Part shown: positions 25,601 to 33,388 of the stretch, in pieces
Numbering within the stretch: position 1 is the stretch's first letter
Layout of the letters: each line of letters starts with the position of its first letter
Source of the DNA: Bosea sp. 124
GTDB taxonomy: Bacteria; Pseudomonadota; Alphaproteobacteria; Rhizobiales; Beijerinckiaceae
Length of the DNA stretch: 64,000 bases
Direction: 5' to 3'
Assembly (NCBI RefSeq): GCF_003046175.1
Contig: NZ_PZZM01000001.1
Coordinates: forward strand, 877,001 to 941,000
The notes under the pieces: model-generated
What the model was told of the DNA's origin: nothing
Database searches by the model: none
What the model saw: only the letters and a program-made list of their open reading frames with translations
Translations under genes and position numbers: made by a program

Positions 25601-28600
25601 GCCGGGGACCGGCAAGAGCCAGACGATTGTCAACATGGTCGCCGACGCCATCGGCACCGGCCGGACGCTGCTCGTCGTCTGCCAGAAGCAGGCCGCGCTT
25701 GAGGTCGTGAACAAGCGCCTTGAGGCCGCCGGCCTCGGCGGGCGCGTGGTCATGGTCAACGACGTCAACAAGGACAGGGAGCCCGTACTGCGGGCCGTCC
25801 GAGAACAACTCGAAGAACTCTTGCAGAGGCCGCGCGGCCCCACGGGATGGCAGCAGCAAAGGGAGCAGGCCGCGGCCCGCGTCGAGACACTCGAGCGCAA
25901 CCTCGATGATCATCACCGCGCGCTCCATGCTCTCGATGACCAGACAGGCCTCTCGTACCGATTGATGCTGGGGGACCTGATCGATCTCGCGCGCGACGGC
26001 GATACGCCCTCGCTCCCGTCCCTTCGCCAGTTGCTCGCCGGACTGGATACTGGCGGCCTCGCGATGCTCCAGGAGGACTGCGCGCCGACTGCACGCCTAT
26101 GGTTGTCCGCTCGCTACGAGAACAACCCGCTCGCCGAGACCAAGGCGTTCGCCACCGACCCCGGCACGGTCGAGGTCTTCTCCACGGCTCTTCGCGAATT
26201 TGCCCAAGCCGAGAAGGAGCGCCTCGCTGTCGTCGAGCGGACGCCTGGTGCCCTCGCGATCGACGACCCCGAGCCCTACCGGACCTTCGCCACGAACCAC
26301 GGCGCTGTCTTGCGGGAACTCGACGACGAGGCGCGAACCTCGTTGGCCAAGTGGCTCGACCTCTTGGCCGGCGCGGCGGATCGGGGCCTCGGCAAAACGC
26401 CGGTACAGGTCGAGTTGGGGGCCTTGCAGCGAGCTCTTGGAGAGCTGCCCCCCGACAACGCCCCTGAGGACGCCGTCGCCTTCGTCCAGTCGCTCGATGA
26501 CGTCGCCCTGGCGCGATGGCTGGCAACGTCCGATCGCCTCCTCGCGCGTCCGACCTTCGTCCAGAAGCTATCACCGGGACGCTGGCTCGCAGTCTGGCGC
26601 CGCCGTTCTCTGATGAAGGCCGCCGACCTCAGAGATGTGGCGGCGCTGGGAATGGCTTTGCATCGGGAGGGCTCGCTCCGCCCGCTCCGGAGCCGAATCA
26701 AGGCAGCCCAGGCGACCATCGGCGAACCCGATGGCGACTTGGCCAAGCGCCGCGTGCCGCACCTACTCCAGGCTACGCAGAGCGTCTCGGCGCGCCTATC
26801 AGCGAGCGAGACGCTCGTGGCGCGCTTGGAGGACTATCCGTCGAAGGACGCGGCTTACGCCGTCGCCCGCACGGCCACAGCTGCTGCGGTCGACGACCTG
26901 CTCCTTTCGATTGGCCGGGGTCTCATGCGCCACATTGCACGTGAGAAGAGCCGTGCGGCGCTGGCGGACCTACAGCCCTGGATGGCCGACGATTGGACTG
27001 AGAGCTGCTCTTCCGCGATCGCAGGCGACATCTCGAACATGGCCAAGATCGACGCCATCCTCGGGGCCCTCCCGCAGACCGCCGCGTACCAGCGCTTCCG
27101 GGCCCGCGCGTCCCAACTCGGGCAAGGGACCATGGTGGTCTTCGCCCGGCTGGCATCAATCAGGACCCTCTTAGAGTCGCTCACCCCCGAAGCTCTGGAG
27201 TCGACGGTCAGACGGATCATCGGCACCGAGGCCAGGCTGGCTTGGAAAGCGAGGATCGAGCAGGCCCATCCCGCGCTTCTCCTCGACGCGGGCGAACTCG
27301 AGAGCAAGGCGCAGTTGCTGGCTTCGGCGGACCGGGACATGCGCGCCTTCAACAAGCGCCTACTGGTCGATGGGATCGACGTCGCGAAGCTGCGCCCCTT
27401 GCGGGAATGGGAAGACATCACCCGGCTGCGCGGGGCCCGGGCGAGGCGGATGCGCGAGTTCGTCGAGCGCGGAGCCGATCTCGGCCTCATGACCCTGCGT
27501 CCGGTGTGGCTCGTCAATCCTGACGTGGCAAGCCGCCTGCTGCCGCTCCGCAAAGGCTTCTTCGACACCGTCATCTTCGACGAGGCTTCCCAGATGCCGA
27601 TCGAGTACGCGCTCGCGGCGCTCTACCGAGGCAAGACGATGATCGTCAGCGGCGACGAGAAGCAGATGCCACCGACCGCCTTCTTCTCGAGCAGGGTCGA
27701 GAACGACGAGGCCGGCATCTTCGAGGGAGCCGCGGCCGAGGAGGACCTCGGCGAGGACGAGCGCGAGGCGGCCCAGGAGACGTGGAATCGGCGCGAGATC
27801 AAGGATTGCCCGGACCTGCTGCAACTTGCCAAGATCGTCCTGCCCTCGCGCACCCTCGAGATCCACTACCGCTCGGCCTATAGGGAGCTCATCGCTTTCA
27901 GCAACGCGTCGTTCTACGCCGGGCGGCTGAACGTGCCGGCGCGGCATCCTGGGGACGAGATCCGACGCATCCAGCCTATCGAGGTCGTGCGGGTTGACGG
28001 GACCTATGCCGACCAGACCAATCCGGCCGAGGCCGAGCGGGTGGTCGACATCGTGCGCGACGTCTGGCTTGATGGGTCCGGCGTGCCTCCGACGCTGGGC
28101 GTGGTGAGCTTCAACCGCAAGCAGGCGGATCTGATCGAAGAGGCCCTCGAGGCGCGCGCCGAGATCGACCAGGCCTTCCGCCTCGCCCTGGCGCGCGAGC
28201 GCGACCGCGTCGAGGGCGGCGAGGACATGGGGTTCTTCGTCAAGAACGTCGAGAACGTCCAAGGTGACGAGCGCGACATCATCGTGTTCTCGTCGACCTT
28301 CGGCCGGAATGCGCAAGGGACGTTCCGGCGGTCGTTCGGCGTCCTGGGGCAGGTCGGCGGTCAGCGGCGCCTGAACGTCGCGGTGACCCGCGCCAAGAAG
28401 AAGGTCGTCCTCGTCACGTCCATGCCGATCCCCCTGATCTCGGACTTCCTGTCGACGCGCAGGCAGGCGGCGAGCGCCCGCGACTTCCTTCAGGCGTATT
28501 TCGAATATGCCAGCCTCGTCTCCAGCGGCGACCTCGATAGCGCTGGTTCGCTCCTTTCCAGACTCTCGCCGGAACGGTCCCGCTCGAGCAAATACGATGG

Positions 28601-28931
28601 CGCCGCCGACGGATTGGAGGCGGCCGTCTCGGATGAACTGAAGGCGCTGGGGTGGGAACCGGCCACGGTCTCGGAGGACGGCGCGTTCGGCATCGACCTT
28701 GCGGTCGAGGATCCCCGTACGGGACTTTTCGGAATCGGCATCGAGTGTGACGCTCCTCGCCATCCCCTCCTCGATCGCGCCAAGGCGAGGGAGGTCTGGC
28801 GCCCGCAGGTGCTCCAACGGTCCGTGAAGGTCATGCACCGGGTCTCGTCTCATCGCTGGTATCATGAGCCGGAGGTCGAGAGGACGAGGCTTCGCGACGC
28901 GGTTGCGCGAGCACTTGGAGAACGCTTGTGA
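22671..28931 (+). CDS. Zinc-ribbon / kinase-like / SF1 helicase / REase fusion protein
   Basis: 2086 residues. Cys5, Cys8, Cys19, Cys28 and then Cys59, Cys72, Cys75 form zinc ribbons. Residues ~120-370 are a Ser/Thr kinase-like domain with HRD (228-230), DFG (250-252), APE and DWWSLG, but the usual beta-3 lysine is not evident. A long helical region follows. The SF1 helicase of the Upf1/DNA2 type has Walker A GPPGTGKSQT (976 on), Walker B DEAS (1637 on), GDEKQMPP, and motifs V-VI in NVQGDERDIIVFSST and NVAVTRAKKK. The last ~100 residues are a Vsr/MTES_1575-like nuclease with Asp2009 and Glu2025-Cys-Asp2027 plus a trailing HRWYHEP. This domain order recalls Mokosh-type defence helicases, which pair a kinase-helicase with a PLD nuclease. 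Coupled by 4-bp overlaps to its neighbours. Confidence 0.88.
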   Translation: MMRYCPNCESERPVTELLCEGEVDGVACGWDLSGQPVRPEGWRPGAAPIPATPARTYVCENGHAVDAGDLICPECGGDVGLAAPSPTAILVASEGAGGLAGSDAVDDAPLPPDGWRIISRLPLVGRVRESFVAERSVDGRKGMYSLYAAGSDPDPEVYQALRAISVGHVPEILETGRLDDRAYEVTEYVDGGTLADVGLPIGDLGHLREVLAEVGSALAALAECGLRHRDLRPDAILVRTRRPLDLVIADFGSARLSDYDLDVVSPLETTRYTAPEALAGGVAAASDWWSLGIILLELMTGGECFGGADDQSFLINVLTNGAPIPEGLPPDVEVLLRGLLSLDRRTRWAWPEAQRWIAGDIPDAPAATRVSEATDARRAIVLGGVRHAGPRAFALAAAEAQRWEEAKALLERGELSTWAEEAGLDAALRRSLRAIIALEDVSPDIRLALALKAMNPLMPLVVRGEIVTPGWLLEHLDEGYALITGPVPERLEREGSEGWLGRLQRREARVRERARQLDVELDEAELRVAALSTSRSRLAAVWEDRRRILPDTDHPGLLALIERRVTEEEDLILLLSAAIGQFRAADAIVDEAATTAERAGVSTFNREEALAQIARPRRDIHAEIELRLEGFARCGLDRVDEWADQFRLERRLPLSRSLALLAVPAEAWTPPPRQTYVAALLDFFAKRITGAIMRGPLTRMVIGKAAARIDLPELDSERRPAAGILDHLLLRNDQPIDIDPAVFAANPQIERRIRTLHSHATLYRRDTGIDGLYMAFPFLVMQEARATTRPRIAPVILWPVRITPEVGARGRISVSFDRDREEVRVNPALEALLGIDAARRWQDVCDDLLRRATVTAAEVVDAFADLAKVGSDALRPLPPTDLRVTPGEDRVEACAALFHLGFMGQAVMEDLRQLKSRPPEGTSLETALRMSEVGPADETPSEHVPERLRYFTSESDPSQEAAVLEARSGKGLVVEGPPGTGKSQTIVNMVADAIGTGRTLLVVCQKQAALEVVNKRLEAAGLGGRVVMVNDVNKDREPVLRAVREQLEELLQRPRGPTGWQQQREQAAARVETLERNLDDHHRALHALDDQTGLSYRLMLGDLIDLARDGDTPSLPSLRQLLAGLDTGGLAMLQEDCAPTARLWLSARYENNPLAETKAFATDPGTVEVFSTALREFAQAEKERLAVVERTPGALAIDDPEPYRTFATNHGAVLRELDDEARTSLAKWLDLLAGAADRGLGKTPVQVELGALQRALGELPPDNAPEDAVAFVQSLDDVALARWLATSDRLLARPTFVQKLSPGRWLAVWRRRSLMKAADLRDVAALGMALHREGSLRPLRSRIKAAQATIGEPDGDLAKRRVPHLLQATQSVSARLSASETLVARLEDYPSKDAAYAVARTATAAAVDDLLLSIGRGLMRHIAREKSRAALADLQPWMADDWTESCSSAIAGDISNMAKIDAILGALPQTAAYQRFRARASQLGQGTMVVFARLASIRTLLESLTPEALESTVRRIIGTEARLAWKARIEQAHPALLLDAGELESKAQLLASADRDMRAFNKRLLVDGIDVAKLRPLREWEDITRLRGARARRMREFVERGADLGLMTLRPVWLVNPDVASRLLPLRKGFFDTVIFDEASQMPIEYALAALYRGKTMIVSGDEKQMPPTAFFSSRVENDEAGIFEGAAAEEDLGEDEREAAQETWNRREIKDCPDLLQLAKIVLPSRTLEIHYRSAYRELIAFSNASFYAGRLNVPARHPGDEIRRIQPIEVVRVDGTYADQTNPAEAERVVDIVRDVWLDGSGVPPTLGVVSFNRKQADLIEEALEARAEIDQAFRLALARERDRVEGGEDMGFFVKNVENVQGDERDIIVFSSTFGRNAQGTFRRSFGVLGQVGGQRRLNVAVTRAKKKVVLVTSMPIPLISDFLSTRRQAASARDFLQAYFEYASLVSSGDLDSAGSLLSRLSPERSRSSKYDGAADGLEAAVSDELKALGWEPATVSEDGAFGIDLAVEDPRTGLFGIGIECDAPRHPLLDRAKAREVWRPQVLQRSVKVMHRVSSHRWYHEPEVERTRLRDAVARALGERL

Positions 28932-30256
28932 GCGGACCGAAAGTCGTCAGGATCGTCACCCGCGAGGAGAGCGAGGCCATCTGCCGCGGGCTGCTGGCGC
29001 GCATCGACGCAGCTTTGGAGCAATGGACGCGGGCGGGGCGCCTGCACGATTGCATCGACGACGCCGCGATCGCCGCCGCCGAACGCCGTCGCGACAGCCT
29101 CTCGGCGCTGGTGAGCCAAGGTCGGTTCGCAGACATGCAGACCCAGGCACCGGCCGAAGTGTCATTTCTTCGAGCGGACATGACCACGAGGCTGGCGAAG
29201 GTGGTCGCGGCGAAGGCGGTCGCCCGGACCCATGCCCGGCGCCGCGTCGAGGCGGCCACGACCTTGCTGCGAGCCCTCCGGGAGGCTGGCATCGACGTTG
29301 GAGCGGAGACGGTGCGCGGCCTTGAGCAAGGTGATCAGGGAGCGCTCGCCGAGGGCTTTCGCGCGCTCGCCGGTAACCGCGCGCCATCCGAGACCAGCAG
29401 CGCCCTTGCTCACAAGTTGCGGCTCGGCGAGACGCCCGCGTCATTCGCTGACTGGCTCGCAGGCCAGCCTGCGCCGGAGGTTGATCCCGGGATCGCAAGG
29501 ATCGAGGCGCGACTGGACGAGCTGGCGACCCTAGAGGTCGCCACTCCCATCGAAGGCCTCCACGCTCGCCTCGAAGAAGCCCGACGTGCGCAACCGTCTC
29601 GACGGTCGCTCATTCTCGACGGCTTGGAGGTCGAGACAGGACGGGTCCTAGCCGACGCGCGCAGGGTGGCCCAGCTGCTTTCGGAGCTGCGTCTACGGGT
29701 AGCCGAGCTGAAAGAAGTGGGCCTGCCTTGCGACGCCTTTGACGAGGCGGGCGCAGCCACGCCGTCGGAGGCGTTAGAGCGGGCCCTAGCGGCGGCGGAT
29801 ATGGCTCTGGCAGAGCACAGCGCCAAGGCGGCGGCCGACTCGCGCCGGGCCGCCGTGATGAAGGGACTAGCAGGCCTGGGTTACGAGGTCCGAGAGGGAA
29901 TGACGACGACGTTCGCTCGAAGTGGCAAGCTCGTAGTCGCCGACTCCGCCAGGCCGGGCTACGGCGTCGAACTGAGCGGGGCCGCAGACGCCCGCCAGCT
30001 GCAGATGCGCCCCGTCGCGCTCGAAAGGGCCGGGCAGGCCTCGGACCCATCGCGAGACCGCGACGCAGAGACCATTTGGTGTGGCCAGGTTACCCAGCTT
30101 GCGAAGGCGCTTGCCGATGCGGGCGGTGGGCTCGAGATCATCAGATCGTTGCCCATAGGCGCCACGCCTCTCAAGCGGATCACCGAGGCGGCCTCGAAGG
30201 AAAACGAACGCGTCGAAACTGAGAAAATGGTCGAACGCAAGCTTCGGTCGACGTGA
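28928..30256 (+). CDS. Coiled-coil protein of the candidate defence operon
   Basis: Unrecognised 442-residue protein with a GTG start overlapping the helicase stop by 4 bp. It begins SGPKVVRIVTREESEAICR, the same kind of opening as other short Arg/Glu-rich adaptor proteins encoded beside large helicase systems. Most of the chain is Ala/Glu/Arg-rich helix predicted to form coiled coils (28-130, 200-310). A more globular C-terminal stretch (GLGYEVREGMTTTFARSGKL then QLQMRPVAL) may be a binding domain. No enzymatic motif is visible. Likely a structural or sensor subunit of the complex; inferred from operon position. Confidence 0.75.
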   Translation: MSGPKVVRIVTREESEAICRGLLARIDAALEQWTRAGRLHDCIDDAAIAAAERRRDSLSALVSQGRFADMQTQAPAEVSFLRADMTTRLAKVVAAKAVARTHARRRVEAATTLLRALREAGIDVGAETVRGLEQGDQGALAEGFRALAGNRAPSETSSALAHKLRLGETPASFADWLAGQPAPEVDPGIARIEARLDELATLEVATPIEGLHARLEEARRAQPSRRSLILDGLEVETGRVLADARRVAQLLSELRLRVAELKEVGLPCDAFDEAGAATPSEALERALAAADMALAEHSAKAAADSRRAAVMKGLAGLGYEVREGMTTTFARSGKLVVADSARPGYGVELSGAADARQLQMRPVALERAGQASDPSRDRDAETIWCGQVTQLAKALADAGGGLEIIRSLPIGATPLKRITEAASKENERVETEKMVERKLRST

Positions 30257-30308
30257 CGTCCCGCTACGGTGTTCTCCCGCTGATTTGCATGAGAGAACGG
30301 AACGGGTT

Positions 30309-31058
30309 CTAACTGGTGCGCGCCCGAGCCTCTAGGCGGTCTGCAGCAATGTCCCCGCCCCACTTCCTGAGGAATGCAATCGCTTGCTGTGTAAGGCTGG
30401 GAGCCATAGCGCGTCTCGCTGCCCGCAGGGTCGCCGACTGCGCAGGGACGATATCAAGCTTCCGCATCGACGGACTGTGCCAATTGCCAAGGTCAAAAAT
30501 GAAGCTCAGCGATATAAGGACGAATACCGTATCATCATCCAAAGGACAGAAATGCGATTCACCATCAATAGAATGATCTGCTACAACCGATATGTTTTTA
30601 TATCCAGCGTAGCCGGCATCAGAAATATACAACGAAAACTCAGAGTCTGCCGGAATTTTGATATAATTTGAATCTTCTGCAATAACGCATTCAACGATCG
30701 ATGTGATTTCCTGATTATCGAAATTAGAAAATCTCGCCGCAATATATTCATCAATACACATCGACATGCGTGGCCCGATTTGCCATTCGACCGTCGTATC
30801 AGGAGGAATATAATAAGTTTCTTCCCATTCAGTATTAATATTAATGCGCAAATTTGAAAGCCAGTTTTGTGTATTGTTATTCTCAATTCCCGTCGAAAAA
30901 TAAAACACTGACCTCATAGCTTCGAGCGCAGCTGTTGAAGCAGCCTCTCGCGACGAAGTAACGCCTACCCAGATGAAGACAGGCTCGACGGAGCCATCTT
31001 TTATTATGACCACTTTTCTCGTGGTCGATATCAACAAACTCTCGTGCGTCGATGACAT
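30309..31058 (-). CDS. Orphan hypothetical protein, A+T-rich
   Basis: Unrecognised protein of about 249 residues (ATG 31058, MSSTHESLLISTTRK; a longer start at 31106 exists). Base composition is clearly lower in G+C than every neighbour, with Asn, Ile and Tyr-rich segments (GIENNNTQNWLSNLRI), indicating recent foreign origin. No signal peptide; one hydrophobic stretch (TVFVLISLSFIFDLG) near residue 190. It converges on the candidate defence operon, 53 bp apart. It could be an independent cargo gene such as an immunity or abortive-infection protein, but nothing in the sequence shows that. Confidence 0.6.
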   Translation of the reverse strand: MSSTHESLLISTTRKVVIIKDGSVEPVFIWVGVTSSREAASTAALEAMRSVFYFSTGIENNNTQNWLSNLRININTEWEETYYIPPDTTVEWQIGPRMSMCIDEYIAARFSNFDNQEITSIVECVIAEDSNYIKIPADSEFSLYISDAGYAGYKNISVVADHSIDGESHFCPLDDDTVFVLISLSFIFDLGNWHSPSMRKLDIVPAQSATLRAARRAMAPSLTQQAIAFLRKWGGDIAADRLEARARTS

Positions 31059-31145
31059 GAGCGATCTCCCGCAATGAATAGGGTGAGATCGCGCCAGGTC
31101 GAACATCGCCTGTCGTACGGCTGTATTGTGCTCCGGGCGCCCGGT

Positions 31146-31346
31146 CTAAGCCACCTCGATAGTGGCGCACTCACCGCGTCTGGCCAGGGCTCTGATCCCG
31201 CATACCCTGTTGCCTGCACCATCGGCTTGATGCAGTTGCCACCTGTTGGGAGGCAAGAAAGCCGGCCCCGAATCAACATCAACCCATTGTCTCGCTCGAA
31301 TCTGAGCTTGGCAACCACCCACAGCGAACGCCGCCAGAGACAGCAT
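31146..31346 (-). CDS. Possible small lipoprotein (weak)
   Basis: A 66-residue frame beginning MLSLAAFAVGGCQAQ, which looks like a lipoprotein signal peptide with lipobox AVGGC. The rest has two further Cys residues and no known domain. It lies in the otherwise empty 31107-31619 stretch, where I see no other gene. It may be an accidental frame. Confidence 0.22.
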   Translation of the reverse strand: MLSLAAFAVGGCQAQIRARQWVDVDSGPAFLPPNRWQLHQADGAGNRVCGIRALARRGECATIEVA

Positions 31347-31619
31347 ACTATGGGTTAATCGGTTTGAACTGTTGAATGGTGCTTGAAGGGCCACTCCCCG
31401 AGATCTTGGCGCACTCATTCAAGCAGCCCATGCCGTCCTCCTTGTTGCATCCGCGTACCGGTTCCTCGAAATGACGTCTCATCGCCTCGCGCCTTCCTGG
31501 CCCGCAACTGAGCCTCCGTGCTCGGGCACCATATCCAAACATTCAGGCCTGACCGTCCAAATTCCATAAAACCAGAAATATGGCTTGACGAGTCTGGGAA
31601 CCTCGTTCAGCATACCCTC

Positions 31620-31937
31620 ATGGATACGAACGAGGTAGCTTCACAACTTGAGGCGCTGGGGAGCCCGACCCGGCTTTTGCTCTATCGGACTTTGGTCAGA
31701 GCCGGGCATGGCGGACTCTCGGTCGGCGAGTGTCAGCAGCGCCTCGCCATAGCGGGATCGACTCTTTCGTTTCATTTGAAGGCGCTAATCCATGCAGGGC
31801 TGGTCACGCAGGAACGACAGAGCCGAACTCTGATCTGCCGAGCCAACTACGATGTCATGAACGCGCTGGTTGGTTTCCTCGTCGCCGAATGCTGTGTCGA
31901 TGAACGGTGCCATGCGGCGGAGCCAAACGCCGCCTAA
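31620..31937 (+). CDS. arsR: ArsR-family arsenic-responsive repressor
   Basis: Winged-helix repressor of 105 residues, start ATG 31620 (MDTNEVASQLEALGSPTRLLL). The HTH recognition region is in STLSFHLKALIHAGLV. C-terminal cysteines in AECCVDERCH form a probable As(III) site like those of C-terminal-Cys ArsR types. A dyad CCATA-N10-TATGG at 31564-31583 and TTGACG at 31585 lie just upstream. It heads the operon with the Cys-rich flavoprotein and the MFS pump. Confidence 0.88.
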   Translation: MDTNEVASQLEALGSPTRLLLYRTLVRAGHGGLSVGECQQRLAIAGSTLSFHLKALIHAGLVTQERQSRTLICRANYDVMNALVGFLVAECCVDERCHAAEPNAA

Positions 31938-31981
31938 TTTTTGCCAGTAATTTCGATAATTCCGGAAAGACGGAGAGTGAG

Positions 31982-33388
31982 ATGGCCTATACCAAGACGA
32001 TCGCGATCATCGGTGCCGGGCCCGTAGGTCTGGCCGCAGCCGCCCATGCCGTCGAGCGTGGCTTAACACCTATCGTTTTCGAGCGAGGTCCGACCGTCGG
32101 CCATGCCGTGCGGCAGTGGTCCCATGTACCGATGTTCTCGCCGTGGGCCTATGACGTCGATGCAGCAGCCGAACGACTGCTCATGGCCACCGGCTGGAAC
32201 CGTCCATCCCCGGACGCATATCCGACCGGCGGCGACCTCCTCGACCAGTATCTCATCCCATTGGCGGAAAGGACGCCTCTGCGGGACGCCATCCATGTGA
32301 ACATCAGTGTCCTCGCGGTTTCGCGCCTGGGGTTCGACAAGGTGAAGTCGGCCGGCCGGGAACATGCGCCGTTTGCCGTGCGCTATCGCAACGGCGCCGG
32401 CGACAAGACGGTTTTGGCAGATGCCGTCATCGACACTTCTGGGACTTGGTTCTCGCCCAATCCGGCCGGCGCAGGTGGGCTGCCGGCCATCGGCGAGACG
32501 GAGGCAGCCGAGCGGATCAGCTACGGCATGCCCGATATCCTCGGCGATGACCGTATGCGCTATGCCGGCCGCAGCATCGCCGTCCTGGGCGGCGGGCACT
32601 CCGCGATCGGCACGCTGACTGCCCTGACCGAACTGCAGGACGAAGCACCCGGCACGACGATCACATGGCTCTATCGCGGGCCGGATGTCGCCAAGGCGTT
32701 CGGCGGAGGGGCCGCCGACCAGCTCTCGGCGCGAGGCGAGCTGGGCATGCGGATCGCAAATCTCGTCCAAAAGGGGCGCATCGCCGTCACCACGGCATTC
32801 AGTCTCGACCGGATCGAGACGAGTGAGAGCGGTTTGCGCCTGATCGCCGATGATGGTCGCTCCATCCCCGCGGATGAACTCGTCGTCGCTACCGGCTTCC
32901 GACCGGAGCTCGGCTTCCTGCGGGAGCTGCGCGTCCAGCTCGATCCGGCGCTCGAATGCACACCGGCGCTGGCCCCGCTGATCGACCCGAACGAGCATTC
33001 CTGCGGCACCGTCCGCCCGCATGGCGCGGCCGAGCTCGCCCATCCTGAGCCCGGCTTCTACATCGCCGGGATGAAGTCCTATGGGCGGGCGCCGACTTTC
33101 CTGCTCGCGACCGGACACGAACAGGTTCGCTCGATCGTTGCGGAGATTGCCGGGGATCATGAAGCGGCCCGACGCGTCGAGCTGGTCCTGCCGGAGACCG
33201 GCGTCTGCAGTGCGACGCCGGGCGGCACTAAAACGACCGCGTCGAGCTGCTGCGGCGGCCCGGCTCCGGCAGCGACGGATGCCTGCTGTGCCGACGACGC
33301 CCGGGCCAAGGAGGCTGGCCATTCGGGCTGCGGCTGCAGCACCAAGGTCGAGCCGGTGGAACCAGCATCGGCGCGCTGCTGCGCATGA
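31982..33388 (+). CDS. FAD/NAD(P)-binding flavoprotein with Cys-rich C-terminal tail
   Basis: Flavin-dependent oxidoreductase of 468 residues, ATG 31982 preceded by GGAGAG. The FAD dinucleotide-binding motif is IAIIGAGPVGLAAAAH and the NADPH motif is IAVLGGGHSAIGTL; the overall layout is that of flavin monooxygenases. The last 60 residues hold pairs of cysteines (SSCCGGP, DACCAD, GCGCS and a terminal RCCA), a likely arsenite or metal-binding tail. It sits between arsR and an MFS pump with a 4-bp overlap to the pump, so a role in arsenic handling is inferred. It is different from the ArsO-type protein at 34681. Confidence 0.83.
   Translation: MAYTKTIAIIGAGPVGLAAAAHAVERGLTPIVFERGPTVGHAVRQWSHVPMFSPWAYDVDAAAERLLMATGWNRPSPDAYPTGGDLLDQYLIPLAERTPLRDAIHVNISVLAVSRLGFDKVKSAGREHAPFAVRYRNGAGDKTVLADAVIDTSGTWFSPNPAGAGGLPAIGETEAAERISYGMPDILGDDRMRYAGRSIAVLGGGHSAIGTLTALTELQDEAPGTTITWLYRGPDVAKAFGGGAADQLSARGELGMRIANLVQKGRIAVTTAFSLDRIETSESGLRLIADDGRSIPADELVVATGFRPELGFLRELRVQLDPALECTPALAPLIDPNEHSCGTVRPHGAAELAHPEPGFYIAGMKSYGRAPTFLLATGHEQVRSIVAEIAGDHEAARRVELVLPETGVCSATPGGTKTTASSCCGGPAPAATDACCADDARAKEAGHSGCGCSTKVEPVEPASARCCA

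Noticed and set aside
27360..28865. 501-codon open frame on the minus strand opposite the helicase
   Set aside because: Antisense shadow; the plus strand carries all helicase and nuclease motifs.
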